Shown: piece after piece, positions 56,697-64,000 of the stretch
How positions within the stretch are numbered: position 1 is the stretch's first letter
How the letters are laid out: each line of letters opens with the position of its first letter
NCBI RefSeq assembly: GCF_026262505.1
Contig: NC_067206.1
Span: forward strand, 22,707,896-22,771,895
Source: Trichomonas vaginalis G3
Lineage: Eukaryota; Parabasalia; Trichomonadida; Trichomonadidae
Direction: 5' to 3'
Length of the DNA: 64,000 nt
The notes under the pieces: model-generated
The model's input: the letters and a program-made list of their open reading frames with translations, nothing else
What the model was told of the DNA's origin: nothing
Databases searched by the model: none
Position numbers and translations under genes: made by a program

Positions 56697-56897
56697 TTAT
56701 TCTTTCTTTTCTGAGTTGTTTAGAGCTGGTTTCTCTTGTAGGAACCTTTCGTACTCTTCCATGGTCATGTAATTGCGAATTTTGTACGCAATTCCAGGTT
56801 CGTTGTTTTTGAACCTTACGTATGTAACGCTTCCATCCTCCTCAGGGAAGTAAGCTGCTAACATCTGACCAAGTTTTCTCGGTGACTCGGAGCTCAT
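56697..56897 (-). CDS. Small protein (66 aa)
   Basis: Sequence MSSESPRKLGQMLAAYFPEE with an alpha/beta middle (GSVTYVRFKNNEPGIAYKIR) and a charged end. A short leader ATAAAAATG lies opposite its start. Function unknown. Confidence 0.45.
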   Translation of the reverse strand: MSSESPRKLGQMLAAYFPEEDGSVTYVRFKNNEPGIAYKIRNYMTMEEYERFLQEKPALNNSEKKE

Positions 56898-56938
56898 AAA
56901 AATGTCACTTTTTTAAACCTTAAGTTTTTAGTCTTATT

Positions 56939-57133
56939 TTACCCTTTGTTTACCCTTTGTTTGTCAATGTAGTATTGGAGTGCAATTTCTCCAAATTCTC
57001 TGTGTCGGAGTTCTTCAGCATTTTCCAAGGTGTACCTGGAGAACTCAAAGAAGTTGTCAAGAAGATACTGCCATGCTGCTCTTCTGAGTTCGTCGGTATT
57101 TTGGAAGTGTTGCACCTTCGAGTCTTCTGACAT
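56939..57133 (-). CDS. Small helical protein (64 aa)
   Basis: Helical, with DELRRAAWQYLLDNFFEFSR and AEELRHREFGEIALQYYIDK; a DNA- or protein-binding helical bundle is possible. The stop region has a GTTTACCCTTTGTTTACCC duplication. Leader ATGAAAAAAATG. Confidence 0.45.
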   Translation of the reverse strand: MSEDSKVQHFQNTDELRRAAWQYLLDNFFEFSRYTLENAEELRHREFGEIALQYYIDKQRVNKG

Positions 57134-57159
57134 GAAAAAAATGACACTTTTTCAGCAAA

Positions 57160-57253
57160 AAAATGTTTATGTTAGAATGTTAGATCTAACATGTTTCTAA
57201 CATGTTTTCTAACATGGTCTAAAACTCTTGAATTTTCATGAAATTTACACCAA
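57160..57253 (-). repeat. Iterated-motif hairpin module K (GTTAGA type)
   Basis: Minus-strand reading: TTCATGAAAATTCAAGA, GTTAGAAAACAT, GTTAGAAACAT, then ATGTTAGATCTAACAT (perfect palindrome), TCTAACAT and AAACATTTTT. It lies just upstream of the 313-aa orphan gene. Confidence 0.85.
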
Positions 57254-57308
57254 AAATAAAAATAAAATTAGTTTTATTTTTTTTATTTTTTTATTTTGTA
57301 TAAAAGAT

Positions 57309-58250
57309 ATGATTTCAACAATCGGCACAACAACAGTTCAAACAACTACAGCACCAAACTCGTTAGTCATGAATCCTACGTCAATGTTGGTAGAGATGAA
57401 AAGCTTCATTCCTTCTTCATATACTTTTGAAACAAAAATCCAGAAGATAAAGCAAGAACTTTTAACAAATAATTTAGACTGTAGTGCGAAAGATGAAACA
57501 AATGAAGAATATCTTTATGAAATGCAGGACCTCATCGACCATTTACCCAAATTGCCTGAAATTCAGCAGCAAAAACTCACTATTCCCGAATTTGACGAAA
57601 TAGAAGTCAAAGCAACTGACTCAGTAGAAATAAAGAAGTTCATACGAAAGGTAAACTATGAGTTTCTAGGATTTCATTGCAACCATAAGGTTATGGACAA
57701 AGATTGCGACATGGTATATAAGAACATCTCTGACCTTTACAAATCCGAAGAATTTAAGACCTACGACAACTTTGTTTCATTAGTTGCAAAATGTGTTTGG
57801 GAAATAAGAGATAAAGATAGAAGAGGCAAAGTATGGAACGAACAAATAAGACCCGCTATGTTTGAGTTAAAGAAAACCATTGACGCCTTAGTTGTTTTAG
57901 CAGGTAAGGTTTCAGAATATAACGCAAAAATGAACCCGCAATGTTCAAAATGTAAAGCAGCAATGAGGAAATATAACTACTCCGTCAAAGAGATAGAACG
58001 TATGCGAAACGACTATGCAGACTTAAAGAAAGAAGCAGAAAAGCCAGCAGAAGATAAAATGGACATGTTAGCATTTCTGAACAAAAACTATCCAACAGCA
58101 GAAGATTTCCTTCTATCTGATGTCAAGAAGAAGTATAAAGAAACTTTCGGTATCGTTAAAACTTTTGACATACTGACAGAAGAAATAGAAGCTACGAAAT
58201 TGTTTAGAGTCATGAACCATCGCAACATATACCATGTAAAACGCTTGTAA
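57309..58250 (+). CDS. Orphan Cys-containing helical protein (copy 2, 313 aa)
   Basis: Looks whole. Nearly identical to the 304-aa product at 13983-14897, with a different front (MISTIGTTTVQTTTAPNSLV) and end (RVMNHRNIYHVKRL). Shared features are the CxxC unit (CSKCKAAMRKYNYSVKEIER), the coiled coil and the HCNHK-x-D-x-DC segment. The start at 57309 is chosen because the bases before it (TATTTTGTATAAAAGAT) are non-coding in composition, although an upstream in-frame Met exists. Modules K (upstream) and L, M (downstream) bracket it. Confidence 0.65.
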   Translation: MISTIGTTTVQTTTAPNSLVMNPTSMLVEMKSFIPSSYTFETKIQKIKQELLTNNLDCSAKDETNEEYLYEMQDLIDHLPKLPEIQQQKLTIPEFDEIEVKATDSVEIKKFIRKVNYEFLGFHCNHKVMDKDCDMVYKNISDLYKSEEFKTYDNFVSLVAKCVWEIRDKDRRGKVWNEQIRPAMFELKKTIDALVVLAGKVSEYNAKMNPQCSKCKAAMRKYNYSVKEIERMRNDYADLKKEAEKPAEDKMDMLAFLNKNYPTAEDFLLSDVKKKYKETFGIVKTFDILTEEIEATKLFRVMNHRNIYHVKRL

Positions 58251-58251
58251 A

Positions 58252-58325
58252 TAGTTATGTTAGAAAACATGTTAGAAAACATGTTAGATCTAACATTCTA
58301 ACATAAACATTATTTTTATTGAATT
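58252..58325 (+). repeat. Iterated-motif hairpin module L (GTTAGA type)
   Basis: Two GTTAGAAAACAT units, ATGTTAGATCTAACAT, TCTAACAT, AAACATTATTTTT and TTGAATTCCGTATG. It lies directly behind the stop codon of the 313-aa gene, the same place as module B of element 1. Confidence 0.88.
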
Positions 58326-58330
58326 CCGTA

Positions 58331-58427
58331 TGAAATTTCATGAGTTTTGTATGTTTTAGACCATGTTAGAAAACATGTTAGAAAACATGTTAGATCTAAC
58401 ATTCTAACATAAACATTATTTTTATTG
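58331..58427 (+). repeat. Iterated-motif hairpin module M (GTTAGA type)
   Basis: Near-identical tandem copy of module L with the same GTTAGAAAACAT units and tail, again followed by TTGAATTCCGTATG. Confidence 0.88.
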
Positions 58428-58497
58428 AATTCCGTATGAAATTTCATGAAGAACAGCGAGTAGTGAAAAAACCCTGGTCGCCAAAACTCTTTATTTT

Positions 58498-59373
58498 TCA
58501 AGCTTGACTTTTTACAATTTGAACTTTGTTTGCGTAGATATGAATTCTGAAAGAAGTATGAGGGTCTTGTATAACTTTGTACTTCTCCCATAGTTCATGT
58601 CTGTCAAACTTACCTGCCATGGACTCTTTCATAAGTTCCATGAAATCGTCTTCGGACAATCCAGGGAAAAGTATGATATCAGTAAGTATTCTTTTAACAT
58701 CCTTACTTAAACTCTTTGCTGTCTGTACACATATTACGACTGAGATGTTAAAGTGTCTGAGCTTCTTAAGAATTCGACACATATCTTGTTCTCTATTCTT
58801 AAGCAAAGGATGAGAAGCAAAGTCATCTAAGATAAGAAGACACCTATGAGGGTAAGTCTTCCAATCGTAAGATTGCAATTTCTTCGAAATGTATTCTATC
58901 TCTTTCTGTTTGTTTCTGAAGTGTTTCTTCTCTAATATTCTCTGCATTTCCTCATTTGGGTCTTTAAACTTAGAATTTATATACTCATTTATAGCATTAT
59001 ACTTCAAAACTCTTCTTTGGTACTTCTTTATCCAATCTAACAACTCAGTATCCTTTATACATACTAACTTAGACTTCTTTATAATATCTTTGAACGAATT
59101 GACGGTTTGGTCAAATTGACCAGAAGTACTACAAATAACAACTAACTCATAGAATGGGTTCTTCTCATCTAGTTCTTGTTGTTGTGCAGCCATTTTAAGA
59201 TAAGTGAAAGTCTTACCCGACCCAGGTGGTGCAATTAGACCTGTTATACCATTCTGAGCAAATAAGAACTTGTCATGTATAGGTTTTATCTGAGCATTTT
59301 CTAACTTCTTCTTGTTCTTCTTCAAAACATTCTCAAATTTCTTGTCAATGTCAGCAAACTTTTTTTCTAACAT
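58498..59373 (-). CDS. Genome-packaging ATPase (291 aa)
   Basis: Looks whole. A32/FtsK-HerA-type packaging ATPase. Walker A GLIAPPGSGKTFTYLKMA at residues about 37-54, Walker B CLLILDDFASHPLL at about 178-191, and a downstream sensor-type strand NISVVICVQTAKSLSKDV. Length is normal for Maverick and virophage enzymes (about 250-300 residues). The preceding start spacer to the divergent gene at 59410 is 36 bp, as in element 1. Confidence 0.9.
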   Translation of the reverse strand: MLEKKFADIDKKFENVLKKNKKKLENAQIKPIHDKFLFAQNGITGLIAPPGSGKTFTYLKMAAQQQELDEKNPFYELVVICSTSGQFDQTVNSFKDIIKKSKLVCIKDTELLDWIKKYQRRVLKYNAINEYINSKFKDPNEEMQRILEKKHFRNKQKEIEYISKKLQSYDWKTYPHRCLLILDDFASHPLLKNREQDMCRILKKLRHFNISVVICVQTAKSLSKDVKRILTDIILFPGLSEDDFMELMKESMAGKFDRHELWEKYKVIQDPHTSFRIHIYANKVQIVKSQA

Positions 59374-59409
59374 ATTTTTAGAAAAATTAAAATTTTTATC
59401 TTTTTGAAA

Positions 59410-59880
59410 ATGTCTAGCGATTTCGCTATCTATATTCGAGACAAGCTTTTTGACAGCAAAACATCTGTCGACCATAAAATCTTACATAGTGTAAACAAGA
59501 AAGGTGAATTTGTTCTAAAGTTCTGTTTCTGGGAATATGACAAGAACCATAAAACATTAAGCAGAGAAGTCTTAAAATTTGTCAATGACAGACTTGTTGA
59601 CAGAGATGACGCCGATTGGAAAGATGAAGTCCAACAAAAGTTCTTAGAATGCAAAGAAGGCACATGCGCTGTTCTTGAAGATGAAATAGAAAACAGAATA
59701 GATGAGCTATTAAAGGACAAAGAACTTTTACATAAATATGGTTGCGCCAAATTTGACATAACTCCACCAGAGAAGAAGAAGAAGAGAGAAAAGAAAGAAA
59801 AGAAAGTAGAAGAAAAGAAAGTAGAAGAAGAGAAGAAAGAACCAGAGCCAGTTCCAGAGAAAAAGAAATTTGACATGTAA
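59410..59880 (+). CDS. Unknown protein with Lys/Glu-rich tail (156 aa)
   Basis: Looks whole. Starts MSSDFAIYIRDKLFDSKTSV; a Trp/Phe-rich strand (FVLKFCFWEYDKNHK); helical middle (VLEDEIENRIDELLKDKELL); tail of Lys/Glu with EKKVEEKKVEEEKKEPEPVP. The tail suggests nucleic-acid or protein binding. Divergent from the packaging ATPase. No family recognised. Confidence 0.55.
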   Translation: MSSDFAIYIRDKLFDSKTSVDHKILHSVNKKGEFVLKFCFWEYDKNHKTLSREVLKFVNDRLVDRDDADWKDEVQQKFLECKEGTCAVLEDEIENRIDELLKDKELLHKYGCAKFDITPPEKKKKREKKEKKVEEKKVEEEKKEPEPVPEKKKFDM

Positions 59881-59896
59881 AAATAAAATTTTATTT

Positions 59897-60316
59897 TTAG
59901 AACATTTCTGGGTCAATGTCAATGTTCTCTTCCTCTTTAGGAGCAAACACTGGCTTAGACTCTAAAATCTTTTTACCCAATTTACCTTGAACTTCAACTA
60001 TCTTAGACTCATAATATTCATAGTCGTCTGCTTTCTTTGGTTCATAAGGTATAACAAGTTTGTATGCTTTGCCTTCTTTAAGGTTTGAGAACCTTCTGTC
60101 AAAACTTTCTTTGACTGCTAACAAACCTTCTATGTCTAAGTCTTCAAATTTCGCACCATTTTTAGTCACAATAGCAAACTTAACTGGTTCGATGTTCCAA
60201 ACTTTGTCAAATGAAGACTTTTCAAAATGGTAGAAGTAAACATTCAAATAAGCGAATGGGTCTAGTTCTTCTTTGACTTCTGTCATGTACTTATTTACTG
60301 AAATATATTTCGTCAT
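59897..60316 (-). CDS. Unknown 139-aa protein
   Basis: Looks whole. Front TKYISVNKYMTEVKEELDPF, middle EPVKFAIVTKNGAKFEDLDI, end EVQGKLGKKILESKPVFAPK and an acidic EEENIDIDPEMF. An acidic C-terminal tail after a beta-rich body is typical of ssDNA-binding proteins of DNA viruses, so that role is possible but unproven. Leader: TTTTTTTATCCGATAGAAAAG. Confidence 0.5.
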   Translation of the reverse strand: MTKYISVNKYMTEVKEELDPFAYLNVYFYHFEKSSFDKVWNIEPVKFAIVTKNGAKFEDLDIEGLLAVKESFDRRFSNLKEGKAYKLVIPYEPKKADDYEYYESKIVEVQGKLGKKILESKPVFAPKEEENIDIDPEMF

Positions 60317-60351
60317 CTTTTCTATCGGATAAAAAAATATTTTTTTAAAAT
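60317..60351 (-). promoter_or_regulatory. Empty site for the HNH gene of element 1
   Basis: On the minus strand the gap between the helicase stop and the next gene is AAATTTTAAAAAAATATTTT followed by TTTATCCGATAGAAAAG. Element 1 has the same two sequence parts with an HNH gene and a second AATATTTTTTT stretch in between. Confidence 0.75.
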
Positions 60352-61582
60352 TTACTCAGAAAAATTTTTCTTTGTATATACACCTTTCTGAACATCTAAA
60401 AGATTTTTGACATTTGCCAAGAATGTTCGTTTAGACGCTGTCATATAACCATACTCTTGACAATATTGTTTATATTCATCGTACAACGACCTTTCATCTA
60501 AACACTCAAAGTTAGTCTCATCTATAAACAGTTCATATACACTCTTGTTTGCTTCTAACAATGTTTGTCTTTCTTCGGTATGTGGAATTTGTCTTGGATT
60601 GAACTTTGAAATATCTAATGTCATAAAATATGAGAACAAGTGGTTGTAAAAGTTAGGTGTCAAAGTTTCTGCTAAGTCGTCAAAATATTCTGTATCTTGC
60701 ATATGAGAATCTGACGTTCTGACAACTACATATCTTCTGTCAGAACTTTCTAACTTCATCGGAACAGCATTGTTTGAAACCATAATGAAGTTTGCAACAT
60801 TTTCACAAACTCTTTGGTCTTTATATTTCTTTCAACAACTCCAACTTTGTCTGTTATAAGACTCTTCAAAGCATCTGAGTTCAAAACTTTTGTTGTATCT
60901 ATACTTTGAAGTTCGTTACATACTATAAGTTTCATATTCTCTATTGAGGAGTTAAATTTACAGATGTTTTCTAAGTTTGTCATATTCGGGTTCGAATAGC
61001 CCTCTAACAGTTTGCACAAAATATCTGTAAAGAATGTGTTCTTACCATTTCCTTGTTTTCCAATTATAATGAGAGCAGTTTCATTTTTAGCACTTGGATG
61101 TTGTAAGATGTTTGCAAACCAACATAAGATATACTCATAGACTCTTTCGTTTCCATTGCATATAATTTCTTTGACATGGTCTAACCAAGCTTCTATAATA
61201 TTTTCTTTCCATTCTACTTGTTCATATTTATATCCAGTGAAGATAGAATAGAAGTTTGGAGAAGGTGTATAGAACTTTATACCTCGAACTGAAAAATCTT
61301 CTAACTTTGACAATAAGATATCCCAAGCATCTAACATCTTCATGCCAACTTGTACGACTTTTATTTTCTTAAGTTTCTGTCTACATTCTTGTTCTGAACT
61401 ATTGTTGCTCTTGGTTTGTTAAAGACAACATCCCATTCTTTCATGACATAACATTCTGGGGCAGAGTCAACATAAATGACTAAACGTTTCAAATTCTCGA
61501 CTGCTTTGTTATAGTCTCTAAATGGACACATATTTCTGAACGCTTGGAAGTCATAAAAATCTGAAACGTCTATTCTGTACAT
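60352..61582 (-). pseudogene. SF3 (D5-like) helicase (copy 2), remnant
   Basis: Counterpart of 8091-9324. Walker A IIIGKQGNGKNTFF, Walker B-like KLIVCNELQSI, and the C-terminal DERSLYDEYKQYCQEYGYMT winged-helix-like part are visible. The front domain starts MYRIDVSDFYDFQAFRNMCP. The copy is broken. Confidence 0.78.
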
Positions 61583-61611
61583 TTTTATAAAAATAAAAAA
61601 AAATATTTTTT

Positions 61612-62409
61612 TTATTCTTGACTTTGTTGTTCCATTTGTTGCATTTGTTGTTCTTGAGCTATTTGTTGTTGAAGTTGTTCTTGTAATACAATACTTTCAC
61701 CAGTTGCATCTTCCAATTCGAAACTTTCTGCCGTCATTGACAAATACATAGGACATAAAAGTTTTACAGGAACAAAGTTTGCGTCAACTAAGGTTAAGTT
61801 TATGTTTGCTAAAGTGTTTGAGTTTACTAAAGCTGAAAACTCTGCATTCGAATGAACAATAGGCAAACCAGCAGAGAAAGTGTTGTTTATACGCATGAGT
61901 ATCTTTTGGTCATAATAGTTTCTGTCGACATTCGAATAACACTTTGAACCTAAGTTTGAAACAATATATAAGATTGGTGTGCTTAATGTCAATGGAATAG
62001 ACATTCCTTGTATGACACCTTTTCCTGTTATAGGAAACTGTTGGTAGTAAAAACCAGATATAAGTTTTGTATTATAGCTCATATCGTTTATACTAAACTC
62101 AGTCGGACATCCAAACATAATGAAACCTGCTCTAGTTGCAGCACATGTTACATCCGTCCTTAAAGTATTAAATAAGTCAACAAAACCTGTTGGTGGTATA
62201 TCTGAGTAAGTATCTTCAAAGGAGTATTTTTTACCATTCACAACAATAAAATCTTCTGGTGTCAAAAGAGCAAAACAGGCTTTAGTCGTCATTGTGTTTA
62301 AAGTTAGTTTACAATATCGTCCTTGAGGACTTTGTAAGTTTGTTGTTATAGAATTATATGACTCAGGGTTTTTAGTCGTAATAGTATAAACCATTATATC
62401 TTCTGCCAT
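61612..62409 (-). CDS. Beta-rich virion-like protein with Gln-rich tail (265 aa)
   Basis: Looks whole. Front MAEDIMVYTITTKNPESYNS, then a series of strands (FIVVNGKKYSFEDTYSDIPP; LISGFYYQQFPITGKGVIQG; TLANINLTLVDANFVPVKLL) and a Gln/Met-rich tail with QQLQQQIAQEQQMQQ. The strand ending LxDxxxxPVxLLCPM resembles Polinton-type minor capsid or penton proteins, the best guess. It starts 4 bp after the stop of the 193-aa gene, so they are likely co-transcribed. Confidence 0.55.
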   Translation of the reverse strand: MAEDIMVYTITTKNPESYNSITTNLQSPQGRYCKLTLNTMTTKACFALLTPEDFIVVNGKKYSFEDTYSDIPPTGFVDLFNTLRTDVTCAATRAGFIMFGCPTEFSINDMSYNTKLISGFYYQQFPITGKGVIQGMSIPLTLSTPILYIVSNLGSKCYSNVDRNYYDQKILMRINNTFSAGLPIVHSNAEFSALVNSNTLANINLTLVDANFVPVKLLCPMYLSMTAESFELEDATGESIVLQEQLQQQIAQEQQMQQMEQQSQE

Positions 62410-62413
62410 TTAC

Positions 62414-62995
62414 TTAGCAAATAAATTTTAATGAAATGTTGTGGTCGTCAAATATTTTTATAACGTCTGGGAAACTATATTTTAAGTTCAACGTTTCACC
62501 TCCTTTCATAACGTATATCTTGTCAATGACATTATATGAAACACCACAGCAAGCAATGTCGGGCTCTATTTCTTTGATGTTTATATCGTCTGCCTCTGTC
62601 AAAAGTTTCAATAGTTCTTTCAAAATTTCATGAGGTGCGATGACATATGAGTTCACTTTTACAGGGTTGTGCTCAACCAAGTTTAACATTATACCCAAAG
62701 CTTGACAAATCTTCTCCTGAGTTTTAAGTTTGTCTTTAAGTTGTTGGTAGTCATTTCGAATATCTGCAACAGAACTTAAGTCTCTGCTAACTTCGGGATA
62801 TGTTGGTTGTTCTTTTACAGGAACTATTGTTATACCATCTTCGTCTTCGTATGGTTTCCCCACTTCAACATCTCTTTCTTTGACATTGACAACAACACTT
62901 TGACTGTTTGTTTGAGTTGGTGAATTTAACTTCACATCTGCCATCGCCATTAAACCTTTTGAAACACTCACGCTTCTATTTTTCGGAAATGACAT
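62414..62995 (-). CDS. Unknown conserved element protein (193 aa)
   Basis: Looks whole when started at MSFPKNRSVSVSKG (62995), the Met 18 bp from the divergent gene. Front basic; then ADVKLNSPTQTNSQSVVVNV; a helical block (DIRNDYQQLKDKLKTQEKIC); end MKGGETLNLKYSFPDVIKIF. No family recognised. It lies between capsid-type genes. Confidence 0.55.
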   Translation of the reverse strand: MSFPKNRSVSVSKGLMAMADVKLNSPTQTNSQSVVVNVKERDVEVGKPYEDEDGITIVPVKEQPTYPEVSRDLSSVADIRNDYQQLKDKLKTQEKICQALGIMLNLVEHNPVKVNSYVIAPHEILKELLKLLTEADDINIKEIEPDIACCGVSYNVIDKIYVMKGGETLNLKYSFPDVIKIFDDHNISLKFIC

Positions 62996-63013
62996 TTTAC
63001 TTAGAATAAAAAG
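62996..63013. promoter_or_regulatory. 18-bp divergent promoter spacer (copy 2)
   Basis: TTTACTTAGAATAAAAAG between the start codons at 62995 (minus) and 63014 (plus); same length as at 6652-6669. Confidence 0.55.
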
Positions 63014-63433
63014 ATGGACGTATTCGGATATCTTATTGAATTGAAGCAGAACAAAGTTTATACACACAAACAATACAAATACATTGACAGAATAGTTCTT
63101 TACACAAACAATGGAAAATGTTATAGAATAGCAGTCTTTGCTGAACCAAAATATTTTCATAAAGCAAAGAAAGTTGGTATAACCGAGATGGTGAAAGTTC
63201 TTGAAGCAGACAAAAATATAACAACAAAACTGACCGATATTTCTAAAGGTAAGGTTTTAATACAATACTATATCAAAACTGGCGTACTGTCAATATTTGA
63301 CGGAGAGAAGTCAGTTCAAGAACAACTTACTGACCTGCTGCCAAAATCTGCTCGATGGAAGCTGTCGTTATACCAATCTGAGGAGCCCCAGCAGGTTTCA
63401 TCGAACGAATCTTCAAAAGAGCATCTTCCGTGA
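63014..63433 (+). CDS. Unknown 139-aa protein, 3' end antisense to capsid gene
   Basis: Looks whole. Alpha/beta protein (NKVYTHKQYKYIDRIVLYTN; NGKCYRIAVFAEPKYFHKAK; DGEKSVQEQLTDLLPKSARW). Its last about 107 bp lie antisense under the end of the capsid-like gene. The conserved overlap in both elements may be an economy of space or lead to antisense transcripts. Function unknown. Confidence 0.5.
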   Translation: MDVFGYLIELKQNKVYTHKQYKYIDRIVLYTNNGKCYRIAVFAEPKYFHKAKKVGITEMVKVLEADKNITTKLTDISKGKVLIQYYIKTGVLSIFDGEKSVQEQLTDLLPKSARWKLSLYQSEEPQQVSSNESSKEHLP

Positions 63434-64000
63434 AAAGTGCTATTGGTTTTGTAAACTTCTTTGCTCTCATTCATCTGGACCGTCTCTGTCACCAGTATAT
63501 TGTATTTGTACAGTTACCAACAGTTGAAATACCACCCATAAAGTCTTCTGAGTCAGCAAATGGAATGCCAAGCCAAAAGTTTGAACGGTCTCCATTGTAT
63601 ATTGAGTTTTTTGACCTCCTGTATGAGTCCATACTTCACATATGCATAATAGAACTTTGCATTTCAGGGTTAATAGTTGTTGTGAAGTTGTTGTTAAAGT
63701 TCATAAGCATCTAATGTCAATGTATGACCTCATATCCTCAACTGTAGAATATTCTTCTCTTGGATATATTTGCCATCTATGTTTATATGGTATTTAATAC
63801 CAGGTTGTTAGAAGCAAGAATAGTCATTTATAGTTCGTCTAAACAGTACAAACATAGTATCTGCATGTTTCATTGCAGTTGTTAAAGCAATATCTGTTCT
63901 TGCACCTGGGTCAGCACTTTGGTTTCCAACTTCACCTGCAAAGTCTTGACAGATATTTGGTGTATAGGGAACATAAGCGGAACTGCAATATATTTGGCAG
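63327..64000 (-). pseudogene. Major-capsid-like protein 2 (copy 2, cut by window edge), remnant
   Basis: C-terminal part of the gene matching 5690-6335 of element 1, including the end APQIGI and the segments PLMFP and NDYS. The rest is beyond the window. The copy is broken. Confidence 0.6.

Larger units (their letters stand above)
44602..64000. mobile_element. Maverick/Polinton element 2 (fossil, open at right edge)
   Basis: Second copy of the same Maverick/Polinton family, in the opposite orientation to element 1: its terminal repeat is on the left and its capsid genes run off the right edge. At least 19.4 kb are visible. Gene order from the terminal repeat inward matches element 1: methyltransferase, small virion-type genes, penton-like, fibre, integrase, amphipathic protein, polymerase-like gene, a variable module, the orphan 313-aa gene, ATPase, helicase and capsid. 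It is broken, with roughly a dozen or more interruptions, while integrase, fibre, ATPase and several others look whole. High identity to element 1 suggests recent activity of the family. Confidence 0.92.

Noticed and set aside
1-64000. tRNA or rRNA genes
   Set aside because: No cloverleaf-like or rRNA-like conserved stretch was noticed on reading; short hairpins found do not fit tRNA arms.

Overview
The window looks like a contig from a trichomonad protist, most likely Trichomonas vaginalis or a close relative. The genome is AT-rich and intron-poor. Some genes have an Inr-like TCAYW motif a few bases before the ATG. Trichomonad-type families (BspA-like leucine-rich repeat proteins, an ankyrin-repeat protein, a large type I surface protein) sit between two large Maverick/Polinton elements. 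A 100-base run of N (4468-4567) shows this is an assembled scaffold.

Layout. (1) 1-24181: Maverick/Polinton element 1, cut by the left window edge. It holds a protein-primed type DNA polymerase B, two tandem major-capsid-like genes, an SF3 helicase, a free-standing HNH endonuclease, a packaging ATPase, KilA-N genes, an integrase, a tail-fibre-like protein, penton-like proteins, adenovirus pVI-like amphipathic proteins and a D12-class adenine methyltransferase. (2) 24182-44601: about 20 kb of host DNA. Genes are an ankyrin-repeat protein, a HEAT-repeat protein resembling the dynein assembly factor DNAAF5/HEATR2, two tandem BspA-like genes with a calnexin gene fragment between them, calnexin, and a surface protein of about 1,350 residues. 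Then comes about 7.5 kb of gene-free AT-rich DNA with many hairpins. (3) 44602-64000: Maverick/Polinton element 2, in the opposite orientation and cut by the right edge. The matching terminal inverted repeats of the two elements face each other across the host segment, each beside a long A/T run.

Both elements are fossils: many of their genes are interrupted (roughly two dozen breaks in element 1, a dozen or more in element 2), although several genes in each look whole. They are syntenic from the terminal repeat inward, so they are recently related copies of one family. They differ by modules. Element 1 has an HNH gene, several KilA-N genes and a 22-bp dyad array. Element 2 has a more GC-rich block of unfamiliar small genes (about 53.2-57.1 kb) and a second, different B-family-polymerase-like gene.

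The most unusual signals are structural. The elements carry a family of short modules built as an iterated motif with a 12-nt period, then a hairpin made from the motif and its complement, then another complement copy, then a TAAAATATATTTTT-like tail. The architecture is constant but the motif changes (GGTGA, GTTAGA, GGTAGA, GACC types), and it has been swapped at the same locus, beside the same orphan gene, between the two elements. Element 1 also has 13 palindromes at an exact 22-bp period. The host gap contains five consecutive long, nearly perfect hairpins within 312 bp. None of these could be checked against databases here.
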